From Mariannaea sp. PMI_226 (taxonomy: Eukaryota > Ascomycota > Sordariomycetes > Hypocreales > Nectriaceae), in NCBI GenBank assembly GCA_024336345.1, contig JANFOG010000001.1, positions 744,001 through 808,000 of the forward strand: a DNA stretch of 64,000 nucleotides. The letters run 5' to 3'. The number at the start of each line of letters is the position of its first letter. The first letter of the stretch is position 1. The notes below the pieces were generated by a model. That model saw nothing but the letters and a program-made list of their open reading frames with translations. It did no database searches and was not told the DNA's origin. This document shows, piece after piece, positions 22,972 to 34,991 of the stretch. The translations under genes were made by a program, and so were the position numbers.

Positions 22972-25900
22972 TTAGCCTCCGATCTTCCGGAAGCCTTCAA
23001 CGCCGAGAATTGGAGTTTCCATATCCCAGAGATCTGTCACACCTTCATCGCGACGGCGCTCAACGAAGTTATTGCACTCAAAAACGACTTGACTCCATTC
23101 AGCGAGTGCACGTCCGGCATAGACCACGTTTTTAAGATAGAGGCCAGCAGGCTTAACAGGCTCGACGATACCATCCTCAAGGAAATCTGTGTCTAGGCTG
23201 AGGTCTTTGATAGGTGTAGATGGCGCAGGACTAGGCTTCAGGCTGGTTTGACTGCTCTTTCCGTCAACCATATTTGACAACGGGAGCTCAGACCTTGAGC
23301 TAGCCTGATGCAATCCGAGGGACAAGCGCCGCGGGAATTCATCAATGGGCGAGTTCAAAGGGCTTGCATTCCTTGCTCCACTGATTAAGCCGCCGAGCTG
23401 GGGGCTGCCGGAAAACTGGCGCGTTGGAGAAGAGAAACCTCCTGAGGGAAGCTGTGGGCTATCATTGCCGGAAGGGCGAGAGATTCGTAACTGAGCCGGG
23501 GCAGGGAGACCAGGGCGAGTCAGGAAGCGGTCGCGAACGGGTGCCGCTTGGTTCTGCCATGAAAGAATGAATTTAAAGATGAACTTCGGCTCCTCGTAAA
23601 TTGGATTGTCGCTTTCTTCGGAGAATCGTCCACCCCTGACAGTTGTAGTGGTTCTTGTTCGTGCTTCAGCTGTCTCGCGACGCACAGCTTGAATTTCGTC
23701 CTCCCAATCATCCGAGTTGGCAGTGCCACCGCTGAGAGACAGAACTTTGCCTAGTAGGGACCAGCGTTTCTTTGGATCAGCTTTGGGAAGATCGTTCGTC
23801 ATACTACTCTGAGGAAGTTCGCTGTTGGACTTCCTACTATCAAACCCCACGAAAAGCCCAGGCTGGGGCGTGTTCAGCTCCTGTCGAATGATCATGAACC
23901 GCTTGCCAGGAGCGGGCAGAACTGGCGCGGTTGAAGGTGGTGAGCGTTCCTCCTCCTCAGCAGTATGCTTCAGGAACAGGTAGTGGGCCCAAGAGGTTTT
24001 TAGTCTCTTTGCTACGAGGAGGAAGATTTTTCTAGTAGCTGGGTTAGCAAGCGATCCTGAAATTATCAGCGATGTGGGTTGTCTCACATATCAACCTTAT
24101 CCTGCCTCCCGCTATCTCTGCACATTCGCCAGCAAATCAAACGGTGGTAATACGCCCGAACCATAGGACACCAGTGGTTGAAGTATTCATTGAACGTCTC
24201 CTCCGTGAGTAGCCAATCCTTGCAGAGTGCCCACTTGCGCTGAGGATCTTTGGCAATGGCATCCCATATCCCGAATATTAAAGACATCATGCGAACCTCG
24301 GACATGGTGTTGTAAGAGCTCATAACCTTCTTACATACATCGATCCAAAAGGGCCAGTCGACATAGCTCGCCGAGCTGGTTGGGTCCTCGAACTCAGTAT
24401 ATAGGACCAAAACCTCGTCCAGAAAGTCACAGAGGGTGAAGCAGGCAGAATGATTGAACTGTGATGTTCGCCGAGTCGATGCCTTCATCAGAGCAGCAAA
24501 CGACTCAGCAAATGTGTGACGAGCTCCAGCCAGTTCTTCGGTTTCGTCGAACAAGAAGTCCTTTAATAACATGACCAGCCTATTCTCCGCCATTCCCTTC
24601 ATGACGTTGCTTGGGGGAAGTGGCAGCGGTGCCAAAGCTGCATCCGGGCCGTTTATTGAGTCCACTAGCGGCTGAGCGTAGCCATCAACCGTGGTTTGTC
24701 GATGAATGGTTGCATCTAGAACGAACAATAGCTGAGCATGGACCAGAGCGAAAGCGGGTCCTCTTGCTTTCTCAATTAATGGCAATCCAGTGGGGATGAA
24801 TTGCTCGCCAAGAATATGGAAATACTTGCAGAAGATGAAGAACAGGTCCGTATCACGACCTTTCCATCTAGACACCCAAGGGCCTGTCCAAGGAATCCGA
24901 GACACAAGCATGGGGAGCTTCGGGACCTTTTTCAGGCTGTCCCACATGGTCTTCGGGGTGGTCCAACCAAATGAGCTGAGACTTGGAGGAAACAGTGCAA
25001 CAATATCTTCGCTCTCGCCCTTATTCTTCCGGGGCAGTCCAAATTCATCGGCCGCGCGTCGAATCAACTCGGGCGAAAGCCCCCATAATCGAATCAGGAT
25101 ATCCGAGACTCCGGGAGCGAAGAAAAAGGCGTAGGCACACGCTTTTCCAGCAAAATTGACGAGACCCATCGGTGCGTGACGCATGGACATCTTCTCAACC
25201 ACGAAAGCCATCTGCCTAATCAGATTTGAGACAAACATGGTCCTCACATTATGTTCAGAGGACTCATCGAGAAAGGCCACCTGACTAGACGTCATGGACG
25301 ACGAGCCGGTTGAATTAGATCTGGTCCGAACTCGTTCGCCAGGAGAGCGGCTAACCAAGGGCTGGAAATAAGACGTGTTCTGGCGCCACTCTGGTCGCAT
25401 CATCATCCAGGTTGCAGCATCGTACAGGATCTGGCGGTCAGCAATTGGCAGAGGCTGGGGGTTCTGGCCTTCGAGCATTTCCAATATGGCTATCCACCAC
25501 TTATTAAATATCGTCGCTCTCCGGTCCACATCTTCTGGGTACAAGCTTTTGATGGACTCGTGGGTCATAGTGTTGCGCAGAAACGGTAGCACCTGTAATT
25601 GGATCTGAGACACCCGCTGCGCGTTGTTCTTGGCTAGAAACCCCCTATGGTCCACGTCAAGCGTCTTGAAGGATGACCACAAGGCGTCGCGGGTCTGGGG
25701 TTGTGGCATTTCGATCGACGACTCATCTGTGATGCTTGCAGGAGCAGCGGTTTCGACGGGAGTTGACTGAGAGTTGCGGCCGTCGGTACTAGTGGAAGCT
25801 GGTGGTACAAGACTCGTAGCTGAGGAAGCGCAGCTGTTATCCGAGCCACCGAAGTTTGTACTTGTGTTAAGCTTGGCCAAAGCCGTAGGCTTCTGTTTTT

Positions 25901-26642
25901 TCTTTGTGAGAAAACTGCTCGCGCGAAACCCTTTTGAGGATGATTTGAGTGACTCAGTCGATTTGTTTGGATCAGCTTGCTCGACTGTCAGTCCAGTGCG
26001 CTTGCGGGTCTTGGTGAGCTTTATTGAGGTGGAGCTGTCAGCGCGCATACGCCCAGCTTTCTCTTCTTTGTTCTCTTTGGACGAATCGGATTGTTCCATG
26101 GGAGACGGCGACCGCGAGGATTTCCATGACTTTGCAAAGCTCGCGAAGGATCCAGTAGATGATGTTTTTTGCAGGGGCTTCAATTCGATTTTATTTTCCG
26201 TTATAGAAGGTAAAGCGCCACCAAATCTCGTCTCGGTCGCAGATGTCGTCGGACGCGGAGGCTCGTCTTTCTGAGACTCTCCGCTGGAAGAGCTGGTGAG
26301 CCATCGGGGGCGCTCGACCAGGGAGCTGGTCCTCGTTCGCGCATGCTTGGTCTCCTTCTTGGAAAGTATCTTGGCCGAAGACTTCTCGTCGCTGACTTCT
26401 TGAGACCGAACAACAGGGGCGGAGAGGCTGGAGTCTTGCTTCGTCTTCGAAATAAAAACAGATGTATCGAGGCTAAAGTCGGAATTGAACGAAGGGACGT
26501 CGAAATCGGGGAGGTTCAGGGACAAAGACGGAGCTGGAGTGTCGATACTTGACAATGAGAGCAGGTCCGGGCTGGAGTGGGAACGCGAAAAGGAGGACGA
26601 GGTTTCCACAGCTGAAGCCATCATCACGGTAGGACCGCTCAT
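22972..26642 (-). CDS. DUF1765-family protein, large and cytosolic
   Basis: Two exons, 26642-24088 and 24031-22972, encode about 1204 residues. Roughly the first 370 are Ser/Thr/Lys-rich and disordered, with many Ser-Pro sites. From about 370 to 900 is a helical region matching the fungal DUF1765 family (landmarks DALWSSFKTLDV, WMMMRPEWRQ, RHAPMGLVNFAGKACAYAFFF, YFHILGEQFIPTGLPL). After the intron comes KIFLLVAKRLKTSWAHYL, a Pro-rich linker (STAPVLPAPGKRFMIIRQE), and a conserved end (GRALAEWSQVVFECNNFVERRRDEGV). The 56-nt intron (24032-24087) uses donor GTGAGA, branch GCTAAC and acceptor CTACTAG; the nearer acceptor ATTTCAG would break the frame. The biochemical role is unknown. 26642 is the first in-frame ATG; an ATG seven codons on is also possible. 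Confidence 0.85.
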
Positions 26643-27473
26643 CTCATGCCCCGACGTTCTCTGGACGTAGAAAGCAAAAGGCAAGAAGTGCGAGGAGCAG
26701 GGGCTGCGATATGGCTCCTTGATTTCTCCTTGACGATGCTTCTTCCGGGGGGGTTGTGCCCTCGTCACCTCACGGTCTCGTCGGGGGGAGGAGAGCGAAG
26801 CCGGCCGTGACACAAGAGCGAAGCCCGTATTAAACCAACATCACTCCAATATGCTCTGGCCGGCAGAGAGTGGTGAAAATGGGAATAACTCGTCCTTTGG
26901 TGGGATTGAGATAAGAATTGGTGGATTTCAGGAAAGAAAGTTGTGTTGGATCGAGCCAAGAGGACGAAAGAAAGTATGGAGGCGACTTGGTTCACAGGAA
27001 GCGCAGGTCTACCTACCTACCGTCTGGGTACTGTCTGCCTCTACACCACGTTCTCCAAGCGAGGTACCTGAGTGCTGGTCCCTCAGTGTTCTCTGGTCCG
27101 TAGCTGCTGGGCTGCTGGCCGCAGGCACTCCAAACTCCACACTAGAGATCGCCACGGAGTTGTCGGGGGGGGGTGTGCGGAACGGTGATAGACAAGGGGG
27201 AAGAGACGAAGGGGGTGTGGTCTGCAGGAGGCTTGCAGAATACGGATGTACTGGCAGGCTGTACAAGGGATGGAAAGCAAAGAGAGGAGGAAATTGTTTA
27301 ATAAAGCATCTCGAAAAACCATTGACGACCCACGGAAACCCAATACGACCAAGCCCAGAGAGGCAGTGTGGGAAGAAATGGCACCTATCCAAATTGGCCC
27401 GGAGGTAGCGGAAGTGATGAAAGAAACGCAGGCAAATCGCCAAGGGGGGGGTGGGCCACAGCATCTGGGCCGC

Positions 27474-27512
27474 TGCACCTGGTCTCTGCACCTGGCCTCT
27501 GCACCTGGGCCG
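27474..27512 (+). repeat. Tandem 13-mer CTGCACCTGGNCT-type, three copies
   Basis: Three head-to-tail units at 27474-27486, 27487-27499 and 27500-27512, differing only in the last few bases, in GC-rich non-coding DNA upstream of the DUF1765 gene. Confidence 0.85.
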
Positions 27513-30500
27513 CCCGCCGCAAGGCTGGTCCAGCTGGCCGTCTGCTAAAACCCATCCACTGAAACCAGCCGCCAACCACTGCAACCGGTCGTTGATGGTT
27601 TACCAACCAAACCTAGGGCACTCCCCTTGAGCGTGGTGTGGCTGACTATCAACGCCAACCCCAGAACAAATCGAACTGGCGCCCCGAGACCAAAACCCCC
27701 CCGCCAAAGGGAAATGAAGATGTCGAAGTCTCAGGCAACATGTAGAGTCTGAGCGCCTCACCGTTTGCACAAGTACAAAGTACCTGACGGATAATTACCT
27801 TATTGAGCGGTAAATTCTTTATTGGATCCTGACAAACAACCAAGCTGTTCAGAATATGGCAAAGGCTGGGGGCAGCCACCCAAATGGCAGCGCAGGGCTG
27901 AGCACGCGGAGCGTTCTAAGTAATTATGTAGGTACCTTACGTTCCAAACATAACTCACGTCAGGCTTTCTTGTTGTGCTTCCAAAAGACAGGTCTCTTTT
28001 GACACAGGTTTGGCCAGCCAAGATAGATAGTGTGCTGCTCCTGTACTGCTGCCGCCCACTCTCCCATGTCCAGAAGTAATTCACACAAATTCTAACCCCG
28101 TTATACCGCTTGCGTCAATACTCCAAAGAGCATCCCTTCGTGATATACAACGCACGCGGCCACAACCAAGCTACAGTACCGCCATATATCCACCACCGCC
28201 ACCACAGAACGCCAACTGCAAAGCAGAAAGCATCCCTCCTTCCAAAGCACAGGAAGAAGGCAAAAAGAAAGCAAACCCGGCACGTCATCAATCTTCAATG
28301 GCACGGACGAACACGCTATACGTACTACGTAGCACCTATCTGCACTGCGTAGTTACCAGGATATTCCTGGGCGGGTGTGGTATCCGTCAGACTGTCTCAG
28401 GTAACTTAGTCATGGATGATGTTCCTTGATTGTGTGTCCATGATTGTGGTCGTCAGGGCGTGTGCACATATGCATACCCCAAAAGCAGGCTGAACCGGAA
28501 TTTACGACCGGAAACGCCCAGAGTGTCGACAGACGCGGAAGATGAATGACGAAGTCCAAATACGGGGGAAGATATCATCATCAAGTAATGCATCTGAATG
28601 AAGAGGAAAGTTTGCAAGGGCGACGACAATTACCCTGTTTGCAGTACGAGGTGTTCACATCCCTTCTCATTGTCATACTACATCAGGTAGGTAGGTAGGT
28701 ATCCAATATTCTCATTGCATACCATAAACAAGACGTGCAGTGCTTTCATGAGTACTTACTCTTCCATCCTCTTCGCTCCCTCTCATTAATAACAGGATCT
28801 TCCCTACGAGCTTTCTACCTTGCCAAGCCATAACGTGCCATACCGCAAGATGCTTCTTTTGTCATTTACTCTCTTGCTGAATGTATTGGCTCGGTGCGAA
28901 TATATTTGCTGCTTCTACCTCGGCCATTTCATTTCACACCGCTGGTAAAAACGGTCAAGATTAACATTTTTGTGTCTCACAGCCCATCAGAAGGAAACAA
29001 GAAAAAAAGAAAGCCCACTTTTCTACTCTGTAATGCATCATATTTATTCATGCAGGATGCGGCGACTAGGATTGTCTACCTTGTCTCGGGAATGCATCTT
29101 GAGACGAGACTATCAAGGAAATTTGGGAAACAAAGTCCAACCACTGCTACCGGTGAAACGCCCCCAGCGTACAGGATTCCGAACGCCGGTTCCAGCATAT
29201 GTCTTAAACATAAACTACTTTCTGTAAAAGAGAAAGGAAAAAAAAATTCTCGGTCAAATAGAATCATTCCGTTCTGGCAACGTGTCGCTGGCTTTACCCG
29301 TCTTTAATCCTTGATGAAAAATGCCCAAATTACTCGCGTCAGTGAGGTACACAGTCAGGTACTTTAAACATGCTAGACACTTGGGATCACTAGTGGTAAT
29401 GCTTTGTAACCATAATTCTATTCCTAGTCTCCTGATCGACTAGTGCCTTGAGGAGTGGCAGTAGAATGCCTCCCGACAGTTCCTAGACTATATCATCACG
29501 GGGTATGCATGTAGTTCGCTGATGGTGATCATCCATCCCTTGCTGGGCTGATCTAATTGAGATGCTCGCCTCCCCCTGTTCTGGGGAACCTAACCATTAG
29601 TGAATGCACAATAAAGAAAATTCGACAAGGTCAGCAAAGCGGTCAACCTAAACAGGATGCTCTTATGCCAGGGATCATATTGCCTCTCTTCGATGTCACG
29701 AGCCAGTGTTCGCTTCAGCGTCTCCGAAACGGTGCGTCAAGTAGGAGAAGAAATCCTCTGGATATTTCTGGCTCAACGGATATAAACACAACCAGAAAAA
29801 TTTTTACTAGGGTTTTGTCCAGCTAAGTGGTTAAGGTTATTGGATGTGCAGTCTTCAAGAAATTTGAGGTACTACGCCGTGTCATGCATCTACATGGGTA
29901 ATTAGGTGAGAGCAGCTCGCTCAGATCGATCGTTGAAGAGTGGTGTAGACGAAGTCTGATCATCCTACGTAGTGTGTGTCATGTTTGGTACTCCTCCAAC
30001 TATACCAATCCGCTCTTGGGAAAAATCGACATTTGACATTATACACAGTGAGCAGTAGTTACAATGTGATGAGAGGCTGCCGAGGTTGAGCGAAAACTTC
30101 CTATTACGGGATGAACGTGCACACAGGAGATGTCATAGGCTTACCATCGACTCAACTATGTTTCATGCTTTTTTTTTTTCCTTTTTCATTTGCTACTTGT
30201 TTATCCGTAGCAGAAACATGAATTTCCTTTGGTAGGATTTCAATTTGACGTTTGAATTTTCGAATTCAACATGACAGATGTTATGAAAGCAAGATTACGT
30301 GACAGTTACGAACTCTACACCAACAAACCACGAAATCAGCCCTGCAGTAAATAAATATGCTCTGTTCTGCCCAAACCAGGGAACGGGGGGGGAGGCTTCC
30401 ACGAAATAATTAATTAGTCTTGGACTCTGCAAATCTCCAATTCAACGGACGTGTGGCTGCCAGCTCATTTCCATTATCAGCGGGTTCCCGTTCACCCACC

Positions 30501-30938
30501 CCCACCCATCCAGCCACTCGCCCCGAAAGCGAGCGCTAGGTTCCAATGTCACAAGCGCCTAGTGGCTATTTAGTACTGTCCCATTGTGTGGAGTGAGATG
30601 AGATAATAACTTCCGGTGCTTCGGGGCCATGAACTAGTCATTGTAGTGCTGCGTACGTACTCTGTGTAGTCTGTACTCAATACTTAAAAGATGCTCCGTA
30701 CAGAGTAATATGTACTCTCATCTGATTTGAACCCCGCCTTGAGAGGTTGCGGGCTGGACAAAGGCGCAGAGGACGGTCTCGGTTAATCTTACTACGGAAT
30801 TGCGTGTTCCCTCCTTCAGAAACGCCATGGCTCAGGTGTCCCCCATTGTCAATACTCTGCCTCAGTTGTCGTTTCACCCAGATCTCACCTGAAATCTGTG
30901 TATGACCCTCTAATCAGTGAGGGGCTCCTCGAGGGAAG

Positions 30939-30962
30939 AAAAAAAAAAAAAAAAAAAAAAAA
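30939..30962. repeat. Poly(A) homopolymer, 24 bases
   Basis: A run of 24 A residues. I looked for flanking direct repeats or retroelement coding sequence and saw none. Confidence 0.9.
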
Positions 30963-32493
30963 GGCTACGAGCAATTATTGAGTGGAAAACCATACATCTT
31001 AATTGGCTACGTATTGTGGCTCCGTCATCTTTACAGCACTGCACGTAAGAAGATCTCCTGCAGATGCGTGCACATACATGTCACTTTTTCTTTGCATTGC
31101 TAATTATCTGCTAAGCTATAATGTCATAGCGTGCTTCTACCATCTGTTCGGCATCCTGTACGGAACTCATTCTCGAGGCTTTCGTTTGCCAAGACTCTGG
31201 GCTCGCAGCTTGGCGTGGCCGTGTCTCCATGGAGGGTCTGCATTTTGCTGAACCCTGAGGTATTGCGGTCTGTCCGACGGTTAGTGATATCCCAGCTATC
31301 GTAGGCTGTGTACAGATTTAGGCCGCCACAGTCGTGCTCGACTTGGGATCGCCGTGATCCACTCAAAACGGAGCATGAGTTGCCTGATTAATGAGGTCAG
31401 AGCTAGCCAAGTGGCTGTTGGCTTGGAAAACGGCCAGCACTAAAGTCTGTAGCTCGCGGCGAGCGACGGCGCCAACGCCCCTTGAACATTGACGTGTTCA
31501 ATGTTCTAGCTCCCATTCGAGACTTCCTTTGAACCCTTGTTCAGCTGATGATGGCGCCGATGCTGAGTTCCAACCTGATGGGGCTCCCTTGCACAACCCG
31601 CCTTGTAGCGCTTGCAAGTGTGATCCGCCATCGGATTGTGATCAGGCTTACAGTACGTTGGCCCACCGCCAAGTCCTGTATGTAGTAAATTTTTTTTCCC
31701 TTTCCCTGCCTGCCAAGGGATTCTAGTGCCTCTCCCCAAACCTTGATGAATCGTACGTCCATAAACGATGCGCAAGGTAGGTAGGCAGTGTGGAAGAAGT
31801 ATGGGCTGCGAATAAGAGTCTGCAAGTGTTCGTCTCAATTTTGAATTGGGCCAAGCTTGTGATATTCTCTTGCTGGTGAAGGGGCATCTTTTGCCCAGCT
31901 GATCTTCGAGAGTCCAGGCGGTTGTACTGCTAATAATGGATGTGGATGAGCTCTCAGCTGGAGGCTCAGCATGTGCGTGCAGGTTGACACATCAATGGCC
32001 CTTTGATGAACTCCCTGGGTCATGAGTTGGTCCGACACCTTCAGCTCATTTGAGGAATTGACAACAGTCGACTTCGCCAGCAAGATTACAGTATGAGCAT
32101 AGGTGGTTCGAGAGGTTGTTTTGCTTCACGTAAAGCCGCTCAGAGTCACTGGTGTATATGCTAATATGTCGCCGTATCTTCGCGCACCATAGTCTTGGGA
32201 ATTGTGAGGACAGAGGTGGTTTGTAATGAAAATAGGCATTTCAATCTTGGCACGTTAAAATATTCCTTCAGCAATTAGGGCACAGAGAGAACCCATTGCT
32301 GTACACACATATGCCATTGTCATAAGATTACATGCATATCATCACTTCGAACAACAACAACCTACCTTTGGCGCGGGCGTGCAGAACTTGTTCAATTGCG
32401 TTTGATCGTCGATGTGATGCCCAATTCTTGGGTCGACACCGAGTCAATAAGGTTCGGCAGTTTGAATTCAGTATCGTGAGTGGAATCTCAGGC

Positions 32494-32532
32494 TGATATG
32501 GCTTACTGCTGATACGCTAGTAAGCCATATCA
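32494..32532. repeat. Perfect 14-bp inverted repeat with 11-nt loop
   Basis: The arm TGATATGGCTTACT (32494-32507) is matched exactly by its reverse complement at 32519-32532, around an 11-nt spacer. It lies in DNA with no gene call, so it is not explained by coding constraint. It could be a hairpin in a transcript, a cruciform, or a protein-binding dyad. Confidence 0.85.
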
Positions 32533-34991
32533 AATGTCCTGATGTAGTTGCCGCATTGCTCGTAGGAGTATTGCGTACTTGGAGGTTCAGAGCAGCCTCC
32601 TGGAGGAAAGATCTGAAATTTTTGGGAATGTGAAAATTTCAAGCGGGAGGTGGACCTGGGATATGGCTCTATCTGGTTATGTAAGCCAGTTGCCGGGTCA
32701 ACCTTGGTCTGTGTGCATCTGTATCTGGACGTACTCGACCGTTTGACGTGGGGATTTCGGGTAGAAAGTGATTGAATGCCTCCCCAGGCGTAGGCTTTGT
32801 TCCGCTTGAGTGTTTTTAGTCACGTTCGCCCAAATAACACACATATAAAAGCACACGCTAAACCGTTGATTAATGCATGAATACGACGATGAACTGACAA
32901 AGCACAATGAACTGAACAAAGCTGGAAGCATGGCTAAATACCAATGACTCTAGGGTAGTGCCATTGGGGAAAACATTACGTCTAGAAGCCTGACGCGACA
33001 CAAGCAGCCATAATGACGTCATCGTCGAATCACGAGCACTGCTCCGGCATGGGAGGTACACAGAATTCTTACATGTCGATGGGTCGGGTCGGATGAGCAC
33101 GATGTTACATCGAATAAGTGACTCGGTGCTGGATGACACCCACAGAACGCAGTTCGACGGGAATGGCGGCCAACATACGCAGGGCTGCGTCCCAAACTGG
33201 CCATCCTCACTCGGTAATTGTATCGCAGTTGGCAATTCCACCAGCCTCATGATCAACAATCCTGCCCACTGAAATAGTGGGCGCCGTAAGAGGCAGAACC
33301 CAACAGTTCCCGCCGAAGTGAGGCAACAATAGCACACTTGGAGCAGGGAGCCCAGTCCCCAAGATTTTGTCAGCATCGTATTGTGAAATCCAGATATTCA
33401 TCAGCTTGTCGCTTGTCAACCCCTGAATTTGATCAGACTACCGTAGTATGTAAGACAGAGAAACTTGCTTTTCCAAAGACTTGATTGTGCATAAACACAT
33501 AGAGGCTTGGCATCGTAGCGGTCGGCCCGGGAATAAGCTTGCGTACCCAATAGTGTACTTGGCACTGAAGCTGGATATCAAAACTGATTAAATAATTACG
33601 AACACTTTTTCAGTTGCATATCCTCACTCGCATTCCCGCGTGGGGCTGCTAAGCCAATCCTTTGTCCGGGCAACTGCATGTGTCTTATCGCTGTCGAATA
33701 GGGGAGCTATGGTACATGTTATATCAGCTGATGGAAAGAAAAAAAAATCGTCAGCCGGACAGGTGTCCAGTGTGAGAGGCAGGGCATATCAGGAGGATGG
33801 CGATGCTGTGTGTTGTAACATAGCGAGGGCTGGTTCTGTGAAGGTGTGCTGCTAACTCATCAACGAGCCAATGGCAATTGCTGTGGGTTCAGCACCCAGC
33901 CAAGGTTGTCTCGTTTTCATAAAGCTGGACCAAGTTGGAGGCCGCCAATGATTGTATCTGCATGGAACTACCTTACAGATTACAGATCACCGTAAATTCC
34001 GTAGGAACAGCAGACGACGGCTGGATTTACACCGCTAGCCCCGTCAATTCGAAATCAGTTCATCCCAGATACATAGGAGGAGGTATGTAATTAAGCTTAT
34101 AGATACCAAAAAAATAAAATTACGAGTGGACTTTTGGTGCGCAACGAACCGTGACGTCCCAATCATATAAAATCGAGATGTTGGCGGGATGTAACCAGTA
34201 TCCACTTGGGGCAGACAACGTACGTACAAGACAAGCCCGCTAGAGCTCAAATAAAAACAAAAAGTTCAAGCCTCGGTTTCAACCATTTGTCTAGCTAAGC
34301 AGACTATACGGAGTACAGTCAATTGATTATCGTTGACTTTTTGCGACTGCACTAGCTTCTAATCAATTTTTTTTTTTTTAATTTTTATTTATTTATTTTA
34401 CTATAGCTGCTGTTTTCGCGTAGCACTCAAGAAGATAGATTTGTATAGTGGTTGATGTAATTATTCAAATAGGCTTCGGAAAGAGTCTGTTGTTTGTCGA
34501 GTCCTGCTCAGCAGCAGTCCTCTTCTTGTGATCCCTGCCCAATTCAAAGATGGTTGCGACTCGATCTCGCTACCGGGGATCACCTGCGTCATATGGCTTG
34601 GTGGTGCACACCGTAGTATCGGTGTCTTATTGGACCTATCCGCGGTTAGGTAGGTATAGGTAGTTTAATTGCGGGATGTGCCTTTATTAGCTTCGATGAC
34701 TTGCTTCCCTCCATTCTCCCCTTCGCTTCCCATTCTTGTTTTCTTTCACCTTGTATCTCATCGTCTCCAGATTTACTCCCTTCAAGCTCTCTTGAAGGCG
34801 ATTACCAATATTTCTTTTCCACATTGACTCGGTGTCACCCGTATTACTAGGACTTGCTGCGACAGTTGGAAAGTTAAGTCTCCAAGGGTTGCACTTCGGC
34901 CACGAGTATTCACCCAAACCCGACCGAGACTGTTGTGCGCAAACCATCTGTTGTCCGCCCACACTGCACAAATTGGTTAGCGAGTTACAAC

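Larger units (their letters stand above)
26643..34991. other. 8.3 kb gene-free stretch
   Basis: This is the largest gap in the window, bounded by divergent genes (DUF1765 leftward, PhoD-like rightward). No frame shows a recognisable domain. It contains a GC-rich part (26.9-27.6 kb) with a 13-mer tandem repeat (27474-27512), TAGGTAGG/TACCTACC motifs (27011-27020, 28685-28700, 31775-31786, 34646-34663), a 24-base A run (30939-30962) and a perfect 14-bp hairpin (32494-32532). Dispersed TACGGAGTA/TCCGTACAGAGTA-like pieces occur near 30693-30715 and 34308-34320. It may host lncRNAs, decayed sequence or short genes that need transcript evidence. Confidence 0.5.

Noticed and set aside
26851..27584. 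Overlapping 185- and 191-codon frames on both strands
   Set aside because: GC-rich promoter DNA produces long open frames on both strands at once. No family resemblance, and the tandem 13-mer lies inside.
28894..29307. 137-codon plus-strand frame
   Set aside because: Featureless sequence with lysine stretches from A-rich DNA, no splice partners and no conserved motif.
30695..30770. tRNA-like B-box (GGTTCAAATCA on the minus strand)
   Set aside because: The flanking bases do not form a T-arm stem or an acceptor stem, and no A-box is placed correctly.
30939..30962. Poly(A) run as the tail of a retroposed copy
   Set aside because: No target-site duplication and no gene-derived sequence upstream of the A run.
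32022..32096. 24-residue frame beginning MSWSDTFSSFEEL, ending at a GTATGA donor-like site
   Set aside because: It could be a first exon of a small protein, but no acceptor and second exon fit convincingly.
32870..33419. Minus-strand frames suggesting a decayed gene
   Set aside because: Some phrases look protein-like, but I could not join the frames into one product or match a family. Too weak for a pseudogene call.
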